Of a DNA stretch of 64,000 nucleotides, positions 7,487-15,245 are shown piece after piece. The position numbers were made by a program, and so were the translations under genes. Below the pieces are notes generated by a model. It searched no databases. It was not told the origin of the DNA and worked only from the letters and a program-made list of their open reading frames with translations. How positions within the stretch are numbered: the first letter of the stretch is position 1; each line of letters begins with the position of its first letter. The DNA is from JBBQVZ01 sp963695975 (lineage in GTDB: Bacteria > Actinomycetota > UBA4738 > HRBIN12): NCBI GenBank assembly GCA_963695975.1, contig CAVOIB010000002.1:372001-436000 (forward strand). Reading direction: 5' to 3'.

Positions 7487-9340
7487 ATGGACGGCGCCGC
7501 GTTCCGTGCGCTGATCGCCGAAGGCCCGCTTGTCGCCGACGGCGGTATGGGCACGTCCTTGATCGAGGCCGGCGCGCCCGTGGGGACCTGTTTCGAGCTG
7601 CTGAACGTGGAGCATCCCGAACGTGTGCTGGCGATCCACCGCGCGTTCGTCGACGCAGGTGCCACGCTGCTGCTGACGAACACGTTCGGCGCCAACCGAT
7701 ATCGCCTGGAAACCCACGGGCTCGGCGAGCGAGTCGACGAGCTCAACCGGGCGGGTGTGGGTCTCGTCCGCCGTGCCGGTGGCCGGTTCGTCGCCGGCTC
7801 GATGGGTCCCCTCGGCGTTCGACTGGCGCCGTACGGACGCGTGCGTGCCGAGCATGCGTTCGAGGCGTACGCCGAACAGGCCGCCGCGCTCTTCCAAGCT
7901 GGCGTCGATCTGATCGTGGTGGAAACCCAGAGCGATCTGAAGGAGATGGAGCAGGCGCTCGGCGCCGCACGAGGCGCCGCGCCGGGGATCGCGATCGTCG
8001 TGAGCGCGACGTTCACGAAGGACGACCGGACGCTCCTGGGTTCGACCCCCGAGCAGATCGCAGGGCGTCTGGTCGAGTTGGGCGCGGACGCGATCGGCGC
8101 GAACTGCGGCGAGGGACCGGCGCAGGTCCTCCGCGTGATCCGAGCGATGCGCCCCTGGTCGAGCGATGTGCCGCTCGTGGCGAGGCCGAACGCGGGAGGT
8201 CCCGCGCAGATCGGGGGTCGGTTCGTGTATCCGGCCACGCCCGCGTACCTCGCGGAGCACGCGAAGCTGATGGTCGGCGAGGGGGTAGCGGTCGTCGGTG
8301 GATGTTGCGGCACCAACCCCGCGCACACCGCCGCCGTCGCCGACGCGATACGGGCCGGTGGGACGCGGGGGCGCGCGAGCGTCGCCGAGCCGATCCTCGC
8401 GCCGACGCCGGTCTCCTCCGCGAGCGCCGCGCCCACGGAGCTCCAGGCGAAGTTCGAACGCGGCGATCCGGTCGTTGCCGTGGAGATCGAGCCCCCACGA
8501 TCGTTCGATGTGAGCACGCTCGTGGCCGCGGCGGAGACGCTGGCCGCCGCGGGGGCCGATGTGATCGACGTGGCCGACAGCCCGATGGCGAAGATGCGGA
8601 TGAGCGCCTGGGCCGTCTGTCGGTTGATCCAGGAACGCGTGGGTGTCGAGACGGTCCTGCACTTCCCCACTCGCGGCAGGAACCTCCTGCGCCTCCAGGG
8701 CGATCTGTTGGGCTCGGCGGCGCTTGGGATCCGCAACCTGTTCGTGTGTGTGGGCGACCCCGTCACGATCGGCGACTTCCCGCAGGGATCGAACAACGTG
8801 GACGTGACCGCGACAGGGCTTCTCGCGCTCGTCACAGCGGGGTTCAACGAGGGGCGGGATCGCTCGGGATCGTCGATCGGCGAGCCCACCGCCTTCTTCG
8901 CGGGAGCTGCGGTCGCCCCGAACGCGAGCGATCTGGGACGGGAGTGTCGCCTGCTCAAGAGGAAGGTGGACGCAGGTGCGAGATTCCTGCTGTCGCAGCC
9001 CGTCTACACGGCCGACCCGATCCGACGCCTCCGCGAGACGTACGAGCGAGTCGTTGACGAGCCGCTCATGGTCCCGGTCCTCGCCGGTGTGCTGCCGCTC
9101 GTCTCGGCACGGCACGCGGAGTTCCTCCACAACGAGGTTCCCGGGATCGTGATCCCCGATCCGATACGGGAACGACTGGCCGCTGCCGGAAACGACGCCT
9201 GGCGCGCCGGCCTCGCGATGGCCGCCGAGCTGATCGACGAGCTCCGAGCGATAGGCACCGCGGGGATCTACGTCATGCCGCAGTTCGGCCGGTTCGACCT
9301 GGCCGCGGAGGTCGTGGAGTCAGCGCGACTTCGCGGATGA
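7487..9340 (+). CDS. Bifunctional homocysteine S-methyltransferase / methylenetetrahydrofolate reductase
   Basis: The 617-residue protein joins two enzymes. Residues 1-285 are a homocysteine methyltransferase with the zinc cysteines in GANCGEG and VGGCCGTNP, and the opening VADGGMGTSLIEAG. Residues about 320-610 are an FAD-dependent MTHFR (VAVEIEPPRSFDVSTL, RNLLRLQGDLLG, LFVCVGDP, FLLSQPVYTADPIRRL). The same fusion is known as YitJ in Bacillus. It couples the supply of methyl-folate to methionine synthesis without needing B12, which fits next to a B12-scarcity import locus. The ATG follows a TAGACT -10 box, so the mRNA is probably leaderless. Confidence 0.9.
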   Translation: MDGAAFRALIAEGPLVADGGMGTSLIEAGAPVGTCFELLNVEHPERVLAIHRAFVDAGATLLLTNTFGANRYRLETHGLGERVDELNRAGVGLVRRAGGRFVAGSMGPLGVRLAPYGRVRAEHAFEAYAEQAAALFQAGVDLIVVETQSDLKEMEQALGAARGAAPGIAIVVSATFTKDDRTLLGSTPEQIAGRLVELGADAIGANCGEGPAQVLRVIRAMRPWSSDVPLVARPNAGGPAQIGGRFVYPATPAYLAEHAKLMVGEGVAVVGGCCGTNPAHTAAVADAIRAGGTRGRASVAEPILAPTPVSSASAAPTELQAKFERGDPVVAVEIEPPRSFDVSTLVAAAETLAAAGADVIDVADSPMAKMRMSAWAVCRLIQERVGVETVLHFPTRGRNLLRLQGDLLGSAALGIRNLFVCVGDPVTIGDFPQGSNNVDVTATGLLALVTAGFNEGRDRSGSSIGEPTAFFAGAAVAPNASDLGRECRLLKRKVDAGARFLLSQPVYTADPIRRLRETYERVVDEPLMVPVLAGVLPLVSARHAEFLHNEVPGIVIPDPIRERLAAAGNDAWRAGLAMAAELIDELRAIGTAGIYVMPQFGRFDLAAEVVESARLRG

Positions 9341-9353
9341 TAGTCATCGACCG

Positions 9354-9508
9354 ATGTGGACCTGTCCCAGATGTGGGCGGCGCTTCGCCACGCGCAATAT
9401 GTGGCACTCCTGCCTCTGACTGTCCGCGTGGTCGGCCCCGACGATCTGGACGGCGAGGATGCGGCGTGGATCGCGGAGTCGTACGCGCACGGCGCGGCGG
9501 GCGGTTGA
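9354..9508 (+). pseudogene. Remnant of a small zinc-ribbon protein (DUF5655-like), internally deleted and frameshifted
   Basis: From ATG 9354 the frame reads MWTCPRCGRRFATRNMWHSC, a CxxC-led zinc-ribbon N-terminus, and stops after 21 codons at a TGA (9417-9419). A second frame continues LTVRVVGPDDLDGEDAAWIA and ESYAHG to a stop at 9508, which resembles the end of the same protein family (a strand, then a D-L-D helix ending in an A/S-Y motif). The central hundred or so residues are missing. I infer a gene that lost its core and shifted frame; the family name rests on memory of similar proteins. Confidence 0.5.
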
Positions 9509-9515
9509 TCGTCAC

Positions 9516-10310
9516 TCAGCGGGACCGAGCCATCCAGCGACCAACGCTGAACGAGATCGAGACCGGCATCCCGAAGCAGTCCGACACGTTGCCGCCGGTC
9601 AGGACGTCACCGATCGGACCGCTCGCGACCAACCGACCATCGCGGAGGAGGGCTGCGTGGGTCACCGTTCGGGGAACCTCCTCCACATGATGCGTGACGA
9701 GGATCATCGTCGGCATTGCGTCGACCGTCGAGGACACCGCGTGCAGGAGGAGTTCGCGGCCAGGCAGGTCGAGTCCGGCCATCGGCTCGTCCAGGAGCAG
9801 GAGCTCGGGTCGTCCGAAGAGCGCGCGCGCCAGCATGACCCGCTGCCGCTCGCCCTGGCTGCACGACCGAAGCGGTCGATCCGCGAGCTCCGAGCACCGG
9901 ACCCGTTCCAGTAACGCCGTCGCGAGTCGGAGATCCTCGGCATCGTAGATCTGCATCCAGGGGACGAGGCTCGATCGCTTGCCCGTGAGCACGACGTCGC
10001 GGACCGCCAGGTGAGATGGGATCGCGTCCGCCAGATGGTGTCCGACGGATCCGATCCGAGCCCGGAGCGTGCGGACGTCGGTCGTTCCGAGTCGATGGCC
10101 GAGCACGCTGACCGTCCCCGTCGTCGGGTGGCGGCGAGCTCCGGCCAGATCGAGCAGCGTCGTCTTGCCCGAGCCGTTCGGGCCGAGGATCACCCACGAT
10201 TCGCCGGGGCGAACCTCGAGCGAGACGGGTCCGAGGATGTTCGTCGCCCCGATCCGAACGGTTGCTTCCCGGATCAGGACGACGTGTCGTTCGACGTCGT
10301 CCGGCCGCAC
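9516..10310 (-). CDS. ABC transporter ATP-binding protein
   Basis: The 264-residue protein is a stand-alone ABC ATPase: Walker A GPNGSGKTT, signature CSQGERQRVMLARAL (Cys in place of the usual Leu), Walker B LLLLDEP and H-loop LVTHH. It resembles the ModF/YlmA group of soluble ATPases that have no fixed permease partner, and no permease gene is adjacent. The GTG at 10310 was chosen: a CATACT hexamer ends 7 nt upstream and the N-terminus then matches family length. The frame upstream of this runs into the opposing response-regulator promoter and is not coding. Confidence 0.78.
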   Translation of the reverse strand: MRPDDVERHVVLIREATVRIGATNILGPVSLEVRPGESWVILGPNGSGKTTLLDLAGARRHPTTGTVSVLGHRLGTTDVRTLRARIGSVGHHLADAIPSHLAVRDVVLTGKRSSLVPWMQIYDAEDLRLATALLERVRCSELADRPLRSCSQGERQRVMLARALFGRPELLLLDEPMAGLDLPGRELLLHAVSSTVDAMPTMILVTHHVEEVPRTVTHAALLRDGRLVASGPIGDVLTGGNVSDCFGMPVSISFSVGRWMARSR

Positions 10311-10317
10311 CCGGACC

Positions 10318-10323
10318 AGTATG
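10318..10323 (-). promoter_or_regulatory. Possible -10 box of the ABC ATPase gene
   Basis: CATACT on the minus strand ends 7 nt before the chosen GTG at 10310. It departs from TANNNT at the first base, so support is weaker than for the other leaderless promoters here. Confidence 0.35.
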
Positions 10324-10365
10324 CCGACCAGGATCGCCCGTGCTCGGCTCGGGTACGGGTGACGC

Positions 10366-10389
10366 CCGTATGACAGAACTGTCATACGG
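10366..10389. promoter_or_regulatory. Perfect 24-bp palindrome upstream of the first two-component system
   Basis: CCGTATGACAG-AA-CTGTCATACGG has two perfect 11-bp arms. It lies 70 bp before the response-regulator gene and 56 bp before the divergent ABC gene. Its core TGACAG-N2-CTGTCA recurs at 18513-18526 in front of the cytochrome oxidase operon. A shared regulator site is the simplest reading. Confidence 0.65.
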
Positions 10390-10458
10390 TGGCCGCGGCA
10401 GCCGACTATCCAGTGCGAACCCGCCTGGCTACTGTATGCGGCGAGATCGGGGGTCACG

Positions 10459-11166
10459 ATGTCCGCAGCGCAGCGATCCGAGGCCGAGCCGGCTCCGGTA
10501 GGCCGCATCTTGGTGATCGACGACGAGCAGCGGATCCTCAACTTCGTCCGTCGCGGGCTGGAGGCCGAGGGGATGGCGGTCGATCCCGTGCGTGACGGGG
10601 CGGAGGGCCTCCGCCTGGCGCTGAGCCGTCCGTACGACCTCGTAGTGTTGGACCTGGTGATGCCCGGCCTCGACGGCCATGTCGTACTCCGGCGGATCCT
10701 CGAGCGGAAGCCTTCCCAGCCCGTCTTGATCCTCTCCGCGCTGAACGACACCGCATCGAAAGTCAGTTGTCTCGAGCTCGGCGCTGAGGACTACATCGCG
10801 AAGCCGTTCTCGTTGGAGGAGCTCCTCGCCCGTGTTCGGGCTCGTCTGCGAACTGCCGCGCGCTCCACCCCGGCCCGCCTGCAGGCCGGTTCACTCTCGC
10901 TCGACATGATCCGCAGACGAGCCGACCCAGGTACGGGCGCCGGTCCCGTCCCACTCGCAGAGCGTGAGTTCCTGTTGCTGGGCGAGCTGATGCGCAACGC
11001 CGGCGACACGGTGTCGAAGGAGCGACTGCTTTCCTCGGTCTGGGGGTACCACTTCGACCCTGGGTCCAACGTCGTCGACGTTTACGTCCGGCGACTACGC
11101 GCGAAGCTGGGCGCGGACACGATCGTTACCGTCAGAGGCGTTGGATACCGGATCGATGTTGGTTGA
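10459..11166 (+). CDS. OmpR-family response regulator
   Basis: The 235-residue protein has a receiver domain (about residues 16-130) with the acidic pair DDE, phospho-acceptor aspartate in VVLDLVMPG and the conserved KPF lysine, followed by an OmpR/PhoB winged helix (about 140-233; VDVYVRRLRAKLG and VRGVGYRI). It overlaps the histidine kinase gene by 11 nt. The operon continues into ctaG and ctaB, and the palindrome before this gene reappears at the oxidase operon. The inferred role is control of cytochrome oxidase synthesis in response to a redox, oxygen or copper signal. Confidence 0.88.
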   Translation: MSAAQRSEAEPAPVGRILVIDDEQRILNFVRRGLEAEGMAVDPVRDGAEGLRLALSRPYDLVVLDLVMPGLDGHVVLRRILERKPSQPVLILSALNDTASKVSCLELGAEDYIAKPFSLEELLARVRARLRTAARSTPARLQAGSLSLDMIRRRADPGTGAGPVPLAEREFLLLGELMRNAGDTVSKERLLSSVWGYHFDPGSNVVDVYVRRLRAKLGADTIVTVRGVGYRIDVG

Positions 11167-12316
11167 TCGCCTCGAGTGGCCGAACCGTGTCCGATGGATC
11201 GACATCGCGTGGGTGCTCTTCTCGTTCGCGAACCTCGCGGCCATGCTCTTGGTCCCCGAATGGGAGACCGTGCCCTTCCACTTCATCTGGGTGAGCCTTA
11301 CCCTCCTCTACGGCTTCCGCGTATGGAAGGCGCGCCCCACGCTCGCGATCCTCGCGTTCGTGATGGTGCTGACCGGCCTGTTCATCTGGCTGGACGTGCG
11401 GAAGGACGCCACCGACCTCGGCGAGCTCACCGAGGTCCCTCTCATGGCCGCGATGTTCCTGGCGATGGTGTGGCACGCGAGGCGACGCCTCGCGGCGATG
11501 GAAGAGGCCGAGCACGTCTCCATGGAGAACCTCCGCCTGCTCGAACGGGAGCAGCGGTTCGTCCAAGATGCGTCGCACGAGCTGCGGACGCCGATCACGG
11601 TCGCGCTCGGTCATGCGGAGCTGATCCAGCGCAGCGCCACCGACCCCACGATCGCGGACGACGCGGCCGTGATCGCCGACGAGCTGATGCGGCTGCGGCG
11701 TCTCGCCGACCGCCTGCTCCTGCTCGCCGGGAGCGAGGACCCGGGGTTCCTGCATCCCGCGGCGGTCGACCTGGAGACGATCCTGATGGACGCCGTGCGC
11801 CGATGGACGGCGACGCCACGGCGATGGCTGTTAGGGGCGGCGGAGGAGGCGACCGTGATCGCCGACGCGGACCGTTTGGAGGCGGCCCTCGACGCCTTGA
11901 TCGAGAACGCGGTGAACCACACCCAAGAGCAGGACACGATCGAAGTGGCGATCCACCGACGCGGCGCCCGGGCGGTGATCTCGGTCCGCGACACCGGGGC
12001 GGGGATCCCGACCGCCGACCTCGATCACATCTTCGACCGGTTCGCAAGGGCCGATCCGGGGCGGAGTCGACACACGGGCGGCGTCGGTCTGGGTCTGTCC
12101 ATCGTGAAAGCGATCGTCGACGCCCACGGCGGCCAGGTGCGGGTCACGAGCGCGGTCGGCGTTGGAACGACGTTCGAGATCCTGCTGCCGCTCTCGAAGG
12201 CCCCCGCTCCTCCCCGCGAGCGCTCGTCGCCACCGACCATGGCGCCGAACCTGACTCCCGCGTCGGCGCATCGGGCCGGCCCCCTGGATGCTGATGCTGG
12301 CGAACTGGACGTTTGA
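11156..12316 (+). CDS. Sensor histidine kinase
   Basis: The 386-residue protein starts at an ATG inside the end of the response-regulator gene. Residues 1-110 hold about four membrane helices with almost no extracellular loops, so it probably senses a signal in or at the membrane. The phosphorylation box is DASHELRTPI, followed by the ATP-binding motifs NAVNH (N box), DTGAGIP (G1) and GVGLGLSIV (G2). A proline-rich 40-residue tail overlaps the start of ctaG by 29 nt. It is the cognate kinase of the preceding response regulator. Confidence 0.88.
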   Translation: MLVDRLEWPNRVRWIDIAWVLFSFANLAAMLLVPEWETVPFHFIWVSLTLLYGFRVWKARPTLAILAFVMVLTGLFIWLDVRKDATDLGELTEVPLMAAMFLAMVWHARRRLAAMEEAEHVSMENLRLLEREQRFVQDASHELRTPITVALGHAELIQRSATDPTIADDAAVIADELMRLRRLADRLLLLAGSEDPGFLHPAAVDLETILMDAVRRWTATPRRWLLGAAEEATVIADADRLEAALDALIENAVNHTQEQDTIEVAIHRRGARAVISVRDTGAGIPTADLDHIFDRFARADPGRSRHTGGVGLGLSIVKAIVDAHGGQVRVTSAVGVGTTFEILLPLSKAPAPPRERSSPPTMAPNLTPASAHRAGPLDADAGELDV

Positions 12317-13148
12317 CCCCGCGGTCGTCTCCGGGCTGGGCGCGGCCGCAGTGCTATACGTCCGCGCGGATCGACGCGTCCGTCGCGTGCGAGGCGATCG
12401 ACGTCTGCCGCTGGCTCGACGTCGACAGTTCCTCGCCGGCCTTGCGGTCGTCTTCATCGCGCTCGAGTCGCCGATCGACACCGGCTCGTCAACGTCGTTC
12501 TCGGTTCACATGATCCAGCACCTGTTGCTCACCATGGTCGCCGCGCCGCTCCTCGTGCTGGGGGCCCCCGTCACGCTCGCGCTACTCGCGTGCTCGCCCA
12601 CCAACAGGCGGCGGCTCTCCTCGGCGCTCCGGCACCCCCCCCTTCGCACCATCTCCGAACCGGTCGTCGCATGGATCGTGTTCTTCGGTGTCCTTTGGGG
12701 CTCCCATTTCACCGGATTGTTCGATGCGTCGCTCCGTAGCGATGGGGTCCACGCGATCGAGCACATGGCGTATCTGGTGACCGCCGTGCTCTTCTGGATG
12801 CCGGTCGTAGGTCGTGATCCCGCGCCCTCGGGTCTGTCCTACCCGGCCCGCATCCTCTATCTCTTCTTCGCGATGGCGTCGATGGCGTTCTTGGGCCTGG
12901 CCCTATTCAGCGCGGATCGCCCCCTGTATCCGACCTACGCGGCGGTCGAGGGCGCCGCGAAGGCGATCGCGGACCAGCGGATGGGCGGAGGGATCATGTG
13001 GGTCGGCGGGATGATCCACATCGTGCCGGCGCTTGCGCTCGTGATGCTCGCGTGGATGCGAGCGGACGAGCGCGCCGCCCGAAGGATCGACGCGCAGCTC
13101 GTCCGCTCGCAGATCGCCGCGGAGACCGCTGGAGGGCCGGCACGATGA
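12288..13148 (+). CDS. ctaG: CtaG (caa3-type) cytochrome c oxidase assembly membrane protein
   Basis: The 286-residue protein has about seven membrane helices and matches the Caa3_CtaG family of Gram-positive bacteria (FSVHMIQHLLLTMVAAPLLV, RILYLFFAM, GGIMWVGGMIHIVPALALV). The family is needed for assembling the copper centres of caa3-type oxidase and is unrelated to the Cox11-type protein also called CtaG. The conserved histidines in HMIQH and MIH may handle copper. It overlaps both the kinase gene and ctaB (ATGA junction), so assembly factors and regulators form one operon. Confidence 0.82.
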   Translation: MLMLANWTFDPAVVSGLGAAAVLYVRADRRVRRVRGDRRLPLARRRQFLAGLAVVFIALESPIDTGSSTSFSVHMIQHLLLTMVAAPLLVLGAPVTLALLACSPTNRRRLSSALRHPPLRTISEPVVAWIVFFGVLWGSHFTGLFDASLRSDGVHAIEHMAYLVTAVLFWMPVVGRDPAPSGLSYPARILYLFFAMASMAFLGLALFSADRPLYPTYAAVEGAAKAIADQRMGGGIMWVGGMIHIVPALALVMLAWMRADERAARRIDAQLVRSQIAAETAGGPAR

Positions 13149-14050
13149 GCGTCTCGGTCACCCGCGCGAGCCGCGCCGGCCGCGTCGGCGCGACCGTCGC
13201 CGACTACGTGGCGCTTACGAAGCCGCGGGTCGTCTCGCTGCTGGTGGTCACCGGGGTGTGTGGATACCTGGCCGGAGCCGCCGGCCGTGCGCAGATCACG
13301 GTCCTGCTCGCGGTCGCGGGCGGAGGAGCGCTCGCCGCAGGAGGTGCCAACGCGCTCAACTGTGCATTCGACCGGGACCTGGACGCCACCATGGCACGCA
13401 CGCGCTCGCGCCCGATCCCCGGGGGGCGCGTTCCGATCCTGCACGCGGTGGTGCTGGGGATCGCGATGAACGCGGCCGCCGCTATCTGGCTCTACCGCTC
13501 GGCGAACCTGCTCGCTGCCGCGCTTGCTCTTTGCGGGACCGCTTGGTACCTGGTGGTCTACACCGCCTGGTTGAAGCGTCGGTCGACCCAGAACATCGTG
13601 ATCGGCGGCGCGGCGGGGTGCTTCCCTCCGCTCGTGGGATGGGCGGCAGCGACCGGAACGCTCGACGCGACCGCGCTCACACTGGCGGGCGTGATCTTCC
13701 TGTGGACGCCGCCGCACTTCTGGGCCCTGGCCACCTTGCTGCGCGACGACTACCGGCGGGCAGGCATCCCCATGCTCCCGGCCGTGGTCTCGGTACAGCG
13801 GACCGCGAACCAGGCGTTCGTCTACGCGGTGGCGACGGTCGCCGTCAGCCTCACGCCGATGCTCTGGGGCGGCGCGAGCGGCGTGTATACGGCGGGTGCA
13901 GCCGGGCTCGGCGCGGTATTCGTGCGGCGGTCGCAGGCGTTCCGTCACGACGCGGACCGTGCGACCGCCGGCCGGTTGTTCCGCTACTCGCTTGTCTACC
14001 TGGCCGCGCTGTTCATGGCGTTGGTGGTGGATCGGATGCTTGCGTCGTGA
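13145..14050 (+). CDS. ctaB: Protoheme IX farnesyltransferase (heme O synthase)
   Basis: The 301-residue UbiA-family enzyme carries the prenyl-diphosphate/Mg motif NALNCAFDRDLDATMARTRS and eight to nine membrane helices. The second acidic loop is represented by LLRDDYRRAGIPMLP. It attaches a farnesyl chain to heme b to give heme O, the first step to heme A for the oxidase encoded opposite. The ATG at 13145 overlaps the ctaG stop and follows a GGAGG. No ctaA (heme A synthase) gene is within the window. Confidence 0.92.
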   Translation: MSVSVTRASRAGRVGATVADYVALTKPRVVSLLVVTGVCGYLAGAAGRAQITVLLAVAGGGALAAGGANALNCAFDRDLDATMARTRSRPIPGGRVPILHAVVLGIAMNAAAAIWLYRSANLLAAALALCGTAWYLVVYTAWLKRRSTQNIVIGGAAGCFPPLVGWAAATGTLDATALTLAGVIFLWTPPHFWALATLLRDDYRRAGIPMLPAVVSVQRTANQAFVYAVATVAVSLTPMLWGGASGVYTAGAAGLGAVFVRRSQAFRHDADRATAGRLFRYSLVYLAALFMALVVDRMLAS

Positions 14051-14071
14051 ACGTGGCCGAGGGAGGGACAC

Positions 14072-14269
14072 ATGATGAAGGGGACCCGCGACCGCTATGA
14101 CCGCTGCATCCGGTGCGGCGACCGTGTCCCCTGGGGCGAGTCGGTCTGTCGTCGCTGCAATCCGGCCCGCCTCCCCAGCCCGAGTCCGACCCAGTACCAC
14201 GCCACGGTGTTCCTGGTCGTCATCGTGACGCTGCTCGCCGTCGCAGGATGGTTGATGATCCGAGGCTGA
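14072..14269 (+). CDS. Small zinc-ribbon membrane protein
   Basis: This 65-residue protein has an N-terminal four-cysteine zinc ribbon (CIRCGDRVPWGESVCRRC) and one C-terminal membrane helix (residues about 44-62). A GGGAGG ribosome-binding site stands 6-7 nt before the ATG pair. It is the last gene of the two-component/ctaG/ctaB operon and ends 9 bp from the convergent oxidase operon. Such tiny ribbon-helix proteins have no assigned function; the context suggests a part in oxidase assembly. Confidence 0.7.
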   Translation: MMKGTRDRYDRCIRCGDRVPWGESVCRRCNPARLPSPSPTQYHATVFLVVIVTLLAVAGWLMIRG

Positions 14270-14278
14270 CCAGGCCGT

Positions 14279-14653
14279 CTACTCGTGTCCGGCGTGCGCC
14301 TTGGAGCGGCCCACGTCGCCGAGCCATCCCGCCGCGGAGACCGCGAACGCGATCGCGCCCACGATCAATAGCCACGTGCTGACGATCACCCCGAGCGCGA
14401 GGATCACCGCGGAGATCGCGAACCCGAACGGCCAGATCGTGGGGCCGACGTGTGGCGGCTCCTCCTCGCCGGCCTCCACGTCCGGTGCCTGACGGGCCAC
14501 CATCCGTGAGACGAAGCCGAGGAAGCAGAACGTCGCCGCGGCGACCAGCAGCAGCGCCGTGCCACCCAGCTCGTGGCTCGTGAATCCGTAGACGGTGCCC
14601 GCGATCGCGAGGAAGACGGCGAGCGAGAAGCAGATCCGCGCGAGCGTGCTCAT
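14279..14653 (-). CDS. ctaF: Cytochrome c oxidase subunit IV, actinobacterial type
   Basis: The 124-residue protein has four membrane helices and the acidic linker EAGEEEPPHVGPTIWP that marks the actinobacteria-specific subunit IV. It contributes no redox centre; in mycobacteria and corynebacteria it is a structural subunit of the aa3 oxidase. It is the last gene of the operon, 4 bp after ctaE. Its presence is strong evidence for the phylum of the host. Confidence 0.85.
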   Translation of the reverse strand: MSTLARICFSLAVFLAIAGTVYGFTSHELGGTALLLVAAATFCFLGFVSRMVARQAPDVEAGEEEPPHVGPTIWPFGFAISAVILALGVIVSTWLLIVGAIAFAVSAAGWLGDVGRSKAHAGHE

Positions 14654-14657
14654 CGCA

Positions 14658-15245
14658 TCACCTCGGCGTGAGGAGGTAGAAGGTCGTGAACAGGAGCAGC
14701 CAGATCACGTCGACGAAGTCCCAATAGATGGCGCCGGCGGCGAGCGAGTCGTGGTTCGACGCCGACAACAGCCCACCCATCGCCTGGCCGAAGACGAGCG
14801 CGAGGAACACCACGCCTCCGAGCACGTGCGCCATGTGGATGCCCGTCATGACGTAGAACAGGGTCCCGAACGTTCCGTCCTTCACCCCGAATCCGAGCTG
14901 CGAATAGTCGTACAGCTGCAGGAGCAGGAACGTGACCCCGAGAGCGATCGTCAGACCCAGGAAGACGATGGCGCGCCGCTGATCGCCACGCCGGATCGAT
15001 CGGAGCGACAGCTGGATGACCAGGCTGCTCGTCACGAGCAGCACCGTCAAGATCGTCGCGATGCCGATCTCCAGATGTGGGATCCCCCGTGGCGGCCAGA
15101 CCTTCGCGTTGTCACGGATCGTGAAGTAGCCGCCGAAGAACGCAGCGAAGAACATCGCCTCGGACGCGACGAACAGGACCATCCCCAGGACCGGCCCGCT
15201 CATCTCTCGCTGGGCCCGTCCCTCCGGTACCGTCACCGCGCTCAT
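14658..15245 (-). CDS. ctaE: Cytochrome c oxidase subunit III
   Basis: The 195-residue protein has five membrane helices and the family signatures LGMVLFVASEAMFFAAFFGG, FYVMTGIHMAHVLGG and AIYWDFVDVIWLLLF. Subunit III stabilises the catalytic subunit and helps oxygen and proton delivery. The ATG (15243-15245) overlaps the ctaD stop in an ATGA junction. Confidence 0.93.
   Translation of the reverse strand: MSAVTVPEGRAQREMSGPVLGMVLFVASEAMFFAAFFGGYFTIRDNAKVWPPRGIPHLEIGIATILTVLLVTSSLVIQLSLRSIRRGDQRRAIVFLGLTIALGVTFLLLQLYDYSQLGFGVKDGTFGTLFYVMTGIHMAHVLGGVVFLALVFGQAMGGLLSASNHDSLAAGAIYWDFVDVIWLLLFTTFYLLTPR

Noticed and set aside
7115..9130. A 671-codon open frame on the minus strand opposite the methionine synthesis gene, and a 772-codon one from 6640 to 8958
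   Set aside because: Arginine/alanine-rich with no recognisable domain; both lie antisense to a clear bifunctional enzyme and arise from GC-rich codon bias. Only the 6640-7431 part of the second is a real gene.
10366..10389. The 24-bp palindrome as an intrinsic terminator
   Set aside because: It lies between divergent promoters, has no T-tract, and its core recurs at another promoter, so an operator is the better reading.
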